The translations under genes and the position numbers were made by a program. Below the pieces are notes generated by a model. It saw only the letters and a program-made list of their open reading frames with translations. It was not told where the DNA came from and ran no database searches. From contig DBEP01000091.1 of NCBI GenBank assembly GCA_002294045.1, positions 1 through 11,818 on the forward strand: 11,818 bases of DNA. The letters run 5' to 3'. The stretch comes from Lachnoclostridium sp. UBA903. Lineage in GTDB: Bacteria > Bacillota > Clostridia > Lachnospirales > Lachnospiraceae. Shown piece by piece: positions 7,243 to 11,818 of this stretch (the first letter of the stretch is position 1; every line of letters begins with the position of its first letter).

Positions 7243-7484
7243 TCCGTATGCCTCCCAAGTACTTCTTTTTCAAAAAAATGCACCGTAGTATCCGGCGACA
7301 GGGAAAATAACTTCTCATTGATTTTAACACAGACGCCCTTTACACATTGCCCCATACAAAAAGAACCGTTTAATTCCACCTTATTTTCTAATTTATGCGA
7401 TGTAATAAGCTGTTTCAGAGTGTTGACAATTTCTCTTGAACCCTTTAGATGACAGGAACTCCCAATACATATTGTAATTACCAT
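7239..7484 (-). CDS. Thioredoxin-like [2Fe-2S] ferredoxin (NuoE C-terminal-domain type)
   Basis: This 81-residue protein matches the cluster-binding half of NuoE. It has Cys6 and Cys11 (CIGSSC, Cx4C) plus Cys43 and Cys47 (CMGQC, Cx3C), a pattern that binds one [2Fe-2S] cluster in a thioredoxin fold. A further Cys52 is present. Homologues precede HydS genes in other anaerobes (the Thermotoga TM1420-type protein), so it is probably an electron-transfer partner of HydS. It is the first gene of the leftward operon, with GGGAGG 8 nt before its ATG, and its stop overlaps the hydS start. Expression is likely redox-controlled through the Rex-like operator in its leader. Confidence 0.9.
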   Translation of the reverse strand: MVITICIGSSCHLKGSREIVNTLKQLITSHKLENKVELNGSFCMGQCVKGVCVKINEKLFSLSPDTTVHFFEKEVLGRHTE

Positions 7485-7504
7485 ACCTCAATCCTCCCAA
7501 AAGA

Positions 7505-7522
7505 TTGTTTTAAATTTAACAA
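7505..7522 (-). promoter_or_regulatory. Rex-like operator upstream of the HydS operon
   Basis: The plus strand reads TTGTTTTAAATTTAACAA. Against the Rex consensus TTGTTAA-N4-TTAACAA, one half-site is perfect, the spacing is exact and the other half differs at two positions. Rex is the NADH/NAD+-sensing repressor that controls fermentation and hydrogenase genes in Clostridia. The site lies about 12 bp downstream of the -10 box, overlapping the expected transcription start region, which suits repression. Assignment rests on the sequence match and on gene function; the rex gene itself is not in the window. Confidence 0.7.
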
Positions 7523-7533
7523 TGTTTGATGTT

Positions 7534-7562
7534 ATTCTAGCACTTAAGGGTAATACTGTCAA
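7534..7562 (-). promoter_or_regulatory. Sigma-A promoter of the ferredoxin-hydS-phosphatase operon
   Basis: The minus strand shows a perfect TTGACA -35 box (7562-7557), a 17-bp spacer and a TAGAAT -10 box (7539-7534). Transcription should start near 7527, at the edge of the Rex-like operator. Two direct copies of AAGGGTAAT on the plus strand (7546-7554 and 7562-7570) bracket the -35 box. Confidence 0.85.
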
Positions 7563-7612
7563 AGGGTAATTACTGCTATTCCTGGACAAATACAGGAAGA
7601 AAAAGACCCTTT
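7561..7612. other. Imperfect stem-loop between the HydS and asnS promoters
   Basis: An outer stem AAAGGGT (7561-7567) pairs with ACCCTTT (7606-7612), and an inner stem TTCCTG (7579-7584) pairs with CAGGAA (7593-7598), with unpaired segments between. A T-rich stretch (ATTTTTT) follows on the plus strand, so it could act as a weak rightward terminator that insulates asnS. No gene is known to need it. Confidence 0.3.
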
Positions 7613-7629
7613 ATTTTTTCCTATGATAT

Positions 7630-7655
7630 GGTATAATATCATATAATATTATACC
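7630..7655 (+). promoter_or_regulatory. asnS promoter region with a palindromic -10 element
   Basis: TATAAT at 7632-7637 is preceded by TGG (extended -10), while no good -35 box is visible at 17 bp. The box is embedded in a perfect 10-bp inverted repeat, GGTATAATAT (7630-7639) and ATATTATACC (7646-7655), separated by 6 nt, so an equal TATAAT faces the opposite strand. Transcription would start near 7645, leaving a leader of about 60 nt. That is too short for a T-box riboswitch, and none is seen. Confidence 0.55.
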
Positions 7656-7703
7656 GCGCCGAACAAAGTGAGTGCGTAGAAAATTGGCAAAGGAGCCGGC
7701 TAT

Positions 7704-9095
7704 ATGGAATTAATTACAATCCGGGAATTGTATAAAGAAAGTGAAAAATACATTGGTAAAGAGATATCGGCAGGAGGCTGGGTAAGAAGTATCAGGGATT
7801 CCAAAGCCTTCGGTTTTATTGTATTACATGACGGAACTTATTTTGAAACATTACAGATTGTTTATCACGACAGTATGGAGAATTTTGAAGAAATTTCAAA
7901 ATTAAACGTAGGTTCGGCCATTATCGTGGAAGGCGGACTGGTGGCCACGCCCGGTGCCCAGCAGCCTTTCGAAATTCAGGCAAAACGCATTTTGATAGAA
8001 GGTACGTCAACAGCAGAGTATCCCCTGCAGAAAAAAAGGCACAGCCTGGAATTTTTAAGGACCATATCCCACTTAAGACCAAGAACCAACACGTTCCAGG
8101 CAGTATTTCGTGTACGTTCCCTGGTTGCCTATGCAATCCACAAGTATTTTCAGGACAGGGATTTTGTATATGTGCATACTCCGCTTATTACCGGAAGTGA
8201 TGCGGAAGGAGCGGGAGAAATGTTCCGTGTAACCACCCTGGATATGGAGAATATTCCTAGGACAAAAGAAGGTAAAATAGATTTCAGCGAGGATTTCTTC
8301 GGCAAAGAGACCAATTTAACGGTCAGCGGCCAGTTAAACGGGGAAACGTATGCCCTGGCTTTCCGTAATATTTATACCTTTGGACCAACGTTCCGTGCGG
8401 AGAATTCCAATACCACACGTCATGCCGCGGAATTTTGGATGATTGAGCCGGAGATTGCATTTGCAGATTTAGAGGATGATATGGCTTTGGCGGAAGGCAT
8501 GATTAAGTTCATTATCCGTTATGTAATGGAACATGCCCCGGAAGAAATGAAATTCTTTAATCAATTCATAGATAAGGGCCTGTTAGAAAGACTTAACCAT
8601 GTTGTAAATTCGGAGTTCGGACATGTTACCTATACGGAAGCGATTAAAATCTTAGAGAAAAACAATGAAAAGTTTGAATATAAAGTTGCCTGGGGCTGTG
8701 ATTTACAGACGGAGCATGAGAGATACTTAACGGAAGAAGTCTTTAAAAAACCGGTATTTGTTACGGATTATCCGAAGGAAATCAAAGCTTTTTACATGAA
8801 ACTGAATGAGGATAATAAAACCGTTGCAGCTATGGATTTACTGGTACCGGGAATCGGTGAAATTATCGGCGGAAGCCAGAGGGAAGACGACTATGATAGA
8901 TTGGTTGCCAGAATGGATGAATTAGGCCTTAAGAAAGAAGATTATGATTTTTATTTGGACCTTAGGAAGTATGGCTCGGCAAGGCATGCCGGTTTCGGCC
9001 TCGGATTTGAACGCTGCGTTATGTATCTGACCGGCATGGGCAACATCCGGGATGTCATTCCATTCCCGCGTACGGTAAATAACTGTGAGCTGTAA
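7704..9095 (+). CDS. asnS: Asparagine--tRNA ligase
   Basis: This 463-residue protein is the usual length for bacterial AsnRS, which charges tRNA-Asn with asparagine in the cytoplasm. An N-terminal OB-fold anticodon-binding domain (about 1-110; GGWVRSIRDSKAFGF) is followed by the class IIb catalytic core. Motif 2 is TFRAENSNTTRHAAEF and motif 3 is GFGLGFERCVMYLTG near the C-terminus, ending with IPFPRT. The Asn-type motif 2 and the lack of a GAD insertion separate it from AspRS. The start has AAGGAG at 7690-7695, 8 nt upstream. It is monocistronic and divergent from the HydS operon; nothing ties it functionally to hydrogenase. Confidence 0.96.
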   Translation: MELITIRELYKESEKYIGKEISAGGWVRSIRDSKAFGFIVLHDGTYFETLQIVYHDSMENFEEISKLNVGSAIIVEGGLVATPGAQQPFEIQAKRILIEGTSTAEYPLQKKRHSLEFLRTISHLRPRTNTFQAVFRVRSLVAYAIHKYFQDRDFVYVHTPLITGSDAEGAGEMFRVTTLDMENIPRTKEGKIDFSEDFFGKETNLTVSGQLNGETYALAFRNIYTFGPTFRAENSNTTRHAAEFWMIEPEIAFADLEDDMALAEGMIKFIIRYVMEHAPEEMKFFNQFIDKGLLERLNHVVNSEFGHVTYTEAIKILEKNNEKFEYKVAWGCDLQTEHERYLTEEVFKKPVFVTDYPKEIKAFYMKLNEDNKTVAAMDLLVPGIGEIIGGSQREDDYDRLVARMDELGLKKEDYDFYLDLRKYGSARHAGFGLGFERCVMYLTGMGNIRDVIPFPRTVNNCEL

Positions 9096-9290
9096 TAAAT
9101 AACCCGAACGGGCGAAGTAAATAAAGGCTTGGGGCTGTCGCAAACACACTCTAAGCCTGCATATTGAAGTTCCCGGTTTTTTGAGGCTTTTGCCTCTTTA
9201 ACCGGAAGCGCCTCCCTCCTGGAATTATTTTCCTTCATTTCTTTTCCTTTTCCTAAAAGATGGGCATATTAAAATATCAAAATTTATCAT
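9096..9290. other. Non-coding region downstream of asnS
   Basis: This part of the 303-bp gap between asnS and the cold-shock gene holds no credible gene. It contains a 4-bp stem (CCCG-AA-CGGG) just after asnS, the sequence GGGGCTGTCGC at about 9131-9141 flanked by AGGCTT and AAGCCT in inverted orientation, the hairpin at 9170-9207, and a pyrimidine-rich stretch (about 9209-9254). Confidence 0.5.
9170..9207 (+). terminator. Hairpin downstream of asnS, candidate transcription terminator
   Basis: The outer stem TTCC(C)GGTT pairs with AACCGGAA with one bulged C. The inner stem GAGGC-TTTT-GCCTC is perfect. Only T-rich internal segments and a later C/T-rich tail are present rather than a clean T-run, so termination efficiency is uncertain. 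It lies about 75 nt after the asnS stop. Confidence 0.5.
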
Positions 9291-9321
9291 AAAAAAACAG
9301 GACAGAAGTATTCCGCCCTGT
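9291..9321 (-). terminator. Intrinsic terminator of the cold-shock protein gene
   Basis: On the minus strand an 11-bp stem (9321-9311 with 9307-9297, two G-U pairs) closes a 3-nt loop and is followed directly by seven T residues (9297-9291). The G-U pairs form only in the minus-strand RNA, which fixes the orientation. It lies about 78 nt after the stop of the cold-shock gene. Confidence 0.88.
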
Positions 9322-9398
9322 AAAACTTACAATTATAGATACAAATATTTAAATGGATAAAATAATAGTACATCTAATAATTTGTTTTATTTTTAGAT

Positions 9399-9608
9399 TT
9401 ATGCTACGCAAACATTGGCAGCTTTAACTTTCCTGCTTATAGGATCTTTTTCGATATCAAAAGTTACTCTTTGACCCTCTTCAAGACTCTTAAAACCATT
9501 TGACGAAATTGCAGAAAAATGTACAAATATGTCATCTCCTCCGTTTTCGTTAGTAATAAATCCAAATCCTTTTTGTGAGTTAAACCATTTTACTGTACCG
9601 TTATTCAT
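9399..9608 (-). CDS. Cold-shock protein (CspA family)
   Basis: This 69-residue single cold-shock domain is full length for the family. It binds single-stranded RNA and DNA and acts as an RNA chaperone in the cytoplasm. RNP1 (KGFGFI, about 13-18) and RNP2 (DIFVHF, about 26-31) are intact, as is the N-terminal GTVKWFN strand. A GGAGG site lies at 9621-9617, 8 nt before the ATG. It is monocistronic, with its own consensus promoter and terminator and a long leader typical of cold-regulated csp mRNAs. Whether it is cold-induced or constitutive cannot be read from the sequence. Confidence 0.96.
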   Translation of the reverse strand: MNNGTVKWFNSQKGFGFITNENGGDDIFVHFSAISSNGFKSLEEGQRVTFDIEKDPISRKVKAANVCVA

Positions 9609-9733
9609 TTACGATACCTCCATTATAATATTTGCATCAAATAAATAAAAAAAAGATGACACCAACACAAATCAGTTAAAAGAACGACTTGTATTATGAG
9701 CCAACTCTAATAATTATTATTGATTACTTTGTA

Positions 9734-9762
9734 ACTATACCATAGATAAATATTAATGTCAA
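9734..9762 (-). promoter_or_regulatory. Sigma-A promoter of the cold-shock protein gene
   Basis: TTGACA (9762-9757), a 17-bp spacer and TATAGT (9739-9734) preceded by TGG form a near-consensus, extended -10 promoter on the minus strand. The start of transcription near 9727 gives a 5' leader of about 118 nt, mostly A+T-rich. Confidence 0.85.
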
Positions 9763-9763
9763 C

Positions 9764-9810
9764 TAATTATTTATTTTCAGAGCTGCCTAATTATTTATTT
9801 TTCAAAGCTG
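9764..9810. repeat. Short tandem direct repeat upstream of the cold-shock promoter
   Basis: TAATTATTTATTTTCAGAGCTG (9764-9785, split as TAATTATTTATTTT plus CAGAGCTG) is repeated at 9788-9810 as TAATTATTTATTTT plus TCAAAGCTG. The copies differ by one inserted T and one substitution. It starts 2 bp upstream of the cold-shock -35 box, so it could act as an A+T-rich upstream element, or be a simple duplication. Confidence 0.7.
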
Positions 9811-9849
9811 TTACTTGAATTTCCTTAGTTATTGAAAACCACATTAATA

Positions 9850-9883
9850 CTTCAAAAGACACCTTTTCGAGTGCCTCTTGAAG
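9850..9883 (-). terminator. Hairpin downstream of the glycoside hydrolase gene
   Basis: In the minus-strand RNA a 13-bp stem forms: CTTCAAGAGGCAC with GTGTCTTTTGAAG, loop of 8 nt, two G-U pairs. On the plus strand the same positions would be A-C mismatches, so the structure belongs to leftward transcripts. It sits 27 nt after the stop of the hydrolase gene. It lacks a proper T-run (TATTAATGTGGTTTT follows), so it may terminate weakly or protect the 3' end. Confidence 0.6.
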
Positions 9884-9910
9884 CATACCGAGAAATATAG
9901 AGTTCTGATT

Positions 9911-11749
9911 CTAAAAGGCAATCATCGGGATTGATACCGCCTTTTCTTCTGTCGGACTCTGCTGTCCTTCTTTTACCAGGTAAATGCTCCTGCTGCACTC
10001 CCGCACACTTTCCATCATCTCCGGGTAGGGCTGGGAACAGATATCATAGAGTCCGATATTGTAATTTTCTCCATCGAAACGTCCCAGGACAAACTGGTCA
10101 TAACACTGGAAATAATGGCATCCCACCCCATAGGCATGTGCCGCCACGCGCTCACAATAGTATCGGTAGGCGGCTCCTCTGTCCCTCTGGCCTGCAACGC
10201 CCTCAAGACCGGTGGCGGTGGGACCTGCATCCAGGGCGCCGAAATGAAATTCACCGATCATTATCGGCAGATCCACGCCCAGTTCCACGATATTCCTGAT
10301 ATTTGCAGTGGGATCCACGGCGTAACAGTTGATGGAAAAAACATCAAAATTTTCCCATCCTGTCACCAAATCCGGATCCGACACCCAGGCCCATCGCATT
10401 CCGAGTATCATATGATTGGAATCCACTTTCCTGCACGCCCTACAGGGAATCTCCACATAAGTCCGCAGCATTCTTCTGGAAAATGCTCTCATATCATCCT
10501 CCGCCTCTTCAGACCAATGGGAAACATTCTGCCTGGGCTGGTAAAAGTCATCAAAACCCTCCAGCTCACAGCGATAAGCCTTATTCAGTTCGGAGATTTC
10601 ACCATATTTTTCCTTCAGGAAACGGATCAACTCCTCCTTACATACTGTCCGCTCCGGATTGTAGAGTACCTCATCCGCCAGAACCAGATTATTAACGAAC
10701 GCCCAGTTCGGTTCATTCCGAAGAAAATAGCCGATCATCAACGGATCATTTTTCCGTGTCTTAAGTGCTGCCGCGCATCTTTTGGCCTCCCGGGCATATT
10801 CTTCACTCAGCACATCCGGGAAATCCCTAAAAATCGTCCGGCTGGTGCCAGGGAATTCCGGAAGAGACGTCACATAAGGCATATCTGTAGTCCCAAACAG
10901 CCTTTCATCACTCCAATTGCCCAGGGTATTCATGCCGAAATGGCGCAGCTGGCCCGTGATTATCTTCTGCCATTTGGGATACCAGTCCTCCCCCAGAGCC
11001 CGGTACAGGTTCGCCTGGCTGTAGGAGAATAAAAGTCCGTCTCTTCCGGACTTTTCCTCGGCACTCTGTCCCCTGGTCTTTCGGAACATTTTATGATATT
11101 CGGGATCACCTTGCTCCGGCAGCCAGTCCAGCCATTTCTCCACCCCGTCCACGCGGCAGTCAGCCCCCAGGCCCACACAGTCCGGCCCCACGCTGAAAAA
11201 TGCGTATCCCAGCGGATCTGCCAGATACCATCTGCCATCTGCTTTGTATTTTGTAAAGTATCCGGTAGCCTCTCCCAGTTTTTTCTGCTTCCACCCTCCG
11301 AAAGCCGACCAGTCGTTAAAGGGATACTCTGACGGGTTCTCTTCTTCCTGTTTCCGAAGTATTTCCTTTAGCTCTTTCAGATTTTTTACTTTGGAATTCC
11401 ACATTTTCTGCTTATTTTGACCGAATTCATCCACCATCTTTCCATCCTGAAGCGGTTCAAAAGACGGATATTCCTCTGTGAGAGCCATATCAGACACCTC
11501 CAGTGTAAAATTATGGAAGACGGGAAGTGTCTCCAAAACAATCCGGTCGATTTCTTCCGGAACCACTCTTCTGCCATGGCAGACCTGCTTTAACTGCCCG
11601 GCACCAGCCTCCGGGAACAGGACATGGCCATCCATCCAGTTCCGGTCAATGCAGACCGGCGTCCGCACACCTGGGAGAATACCGAACTGTACATCAAAAG
11701 CAGGAGCCTCCCCTCCATCCTTCACGTACACCCGAAGGGCCAGCACCAC
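9911..11749 (-). CDS. Glycoside hydrolase, clan GH-A, agarase (GH50)-like; N-terminus incomplete
   Basis: At least 612 residues are coded. After an N-terminal beta-rich part (about 1-100) and a linker helix comes a (beta/alpha)8 hydrolase domain entered by DGRWYLADPLGYAFFSVG, a segment typical of agarase-like proteins (DG(R)WW..DP.G..FF). The clan GH-A acid/base is Glu346 in FLRNEPNW and the likely nucleophile is Glu500 in IGEFHFG, 154 residues later. It should cleave a beta-linked polysaccharide or oligosaccharide; the true substrate is unknown, and agarose is not implied. The nominal GTG start at 11749 has no ribosome binding site, and the frame stays open for 16 more codons (YLSFYVKACENHS...) to a TAA at 11800-11798, so the real start is elsewhere or the gene is frameshifted. 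G+C is visibly higher than in the neighbouring genes, which hints at separate acquisition. No signal peptide can be judged. Confidence 0.72.
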   Translation of the reverse strand: MVLALRVYVKDGGEAPAFDVQFGILPGVRTPVCIDRNWMDGHVLFPEAGAGQLKQVCHGRRVVPEEIDRIVLETLPVFHNFTLEVSDMALTEEYPSFEPLQDGKMVDEFGQNKQKMWNSKVKNLKELKEILRKQEEENPSEYPFNDWSAFGGWKQKKLGEATGYFTKYKADGRWYLADPLGYAFFSVGPDCVGLGADCRVDGVEKWLDWLPEQGDPEYHKMFRKTRGQSAEEKSGRDGLLFSYSQANLYRALGEDWYPKWQKIITGQLRHFGMNTLGNWSDERLFGTTDMPYVTSLPEFPGTSRTIFRDFPDVLSEEYAREAKRCAAALKTRKNDPLMIGYFLRNEPNWAFVNNLVLADEVLYNPERTVCKEELIRFLKEKYGEISELNKAYRCELEGFDDFYQPRQNVSHWSEEAEDDMRAFSRRMLRTYVEIPCRACRKVDSNHMILGMRWAWVSDPDLVTGWENFDVFSINCYAVDPTANIRNIVELGVDLPIMIGEFHFGALDAGPTATGLEGVAGQRDRGAAYRYYCERVAAHAYGVGCHYFQCYDQFVLGRFDGENYNIGLYDICSQPYPEMMESVRECSRSIYLVKEGQQSPTEEKAVSIPMIAF

Positions 11750-11818
11750 GCTGTGATTTTCACAGGCCTTTACATAAAAGGACAGATACCGTTCCTTTTA
11801 ACGACTGGTCGGCTTTCG

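Noticed and set aside
7656..7703. T-box or other amino-acid riboswitch before asnS
   Set aside because: The leader is only about 60 nt, with no T-box sequence and no terminator/antiterminator pair.
9125..9158. GGGGCTGTCGC between AGGCTT and AAGCCT as an insertion-sequence end
   Set aside because: It resembles terminal repeats of some IS families, but there is no transposase, no matching second end and no target duplication in the window.
10115..11032. A 305-codon rightward open frame inside the glycoside hydrolase gene
   Set aside because: It is an antisense shadow caused by the higher G+C content; its protein has no recognisable motif and the minus-strand frame has clear catalytic motifs.
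1..11818. CRISPR arrays, tRNA or rRNA genes, prophage or plasmid functions
   Set aside because: No regularly spaced repeats, no cloverleaf or rRNA-like sequence and no phage, integrase or replication genes were seen.

Overview
The window looks like chromosomal DNA of an anaerobic, low-to-moderate GC Firmicute of the Clostridia, most likely Lachnospiraceae-like. The reasons are the strong GGAGG ribosome binding sites, the A+T-rich sigma-A promoters, and above all a gene neighbourhood built around [FeFe]-hydrogenase-like proteins. The species cannot be named from this sequence.

Positions 1-7484 form a hydrogenase and redox-signalling locus in three transcription units. Leftward from a promoter near 805 run a NuoE/HndA-type [2Fe-2S] subunit and a GHKL ATPase that is cut by the window edge; the remaining subunits of an electron-bifurcating hydrogenase probably lie beyond position 1. 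Rightward from a TTGAAA-N17-TATACT promoter at 909-937 run five genes: a stand-alone DRTGG protein, an RsbW/SpoIIAB-like ATPase, a ferredoxin plus hydrogenase-domain protein, a second DRTGG protein and a PHP-domain phosphoesterase. Converging on these from the right is a second sensory operon, expressed leftward from a consensus promoter at 7534-7562: a small thioredoxin-like [2Fe-2S] ferredoxin, a HydS-type hydrogenase with a PAS domain, and a SpoIIE/PP2C-type phosphatase. A near-consensus Rex operator (7505-7522) lies just downstream of this promoter.

The locus therefore holds two different H-cluster proteins that look like sensors rather than catalysts. One sits beside an RsbW-like kinase-type ATPase and the other beside a PP2C-type phosphatase. 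The simplest reading is a hydrogen or redox-responsive phospho-signalling circuit controlling the adjacent hydrogenase. Sensory hydrogenases of this kind (HydS, group C) are known in Thermotoga and in ruminal Clostridia, but their targets and the roles of the DRTGG and PHP proteins are unsettled. No STAS-domain partner is present in the window.

Positions 7485-9900 are housekeeping: asparaginyl-tRNA synthetase (asnS) transcribed divergently from the HydS operon, then a leftward cold-shock protein gene with a consensus promoter, a leader of about 118 nt and a clear intrinsic terminator.

Positions 9911-11818 hold a leftward glycoside hydrolase gene (clan GH-A, agarase/GH50-like). It is visibly richer in G and C than its neighbours, and its N-terminus is either beyond the window or broken by a frameshift near 11795. 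It looks unrelated to the hydrogenase locus.
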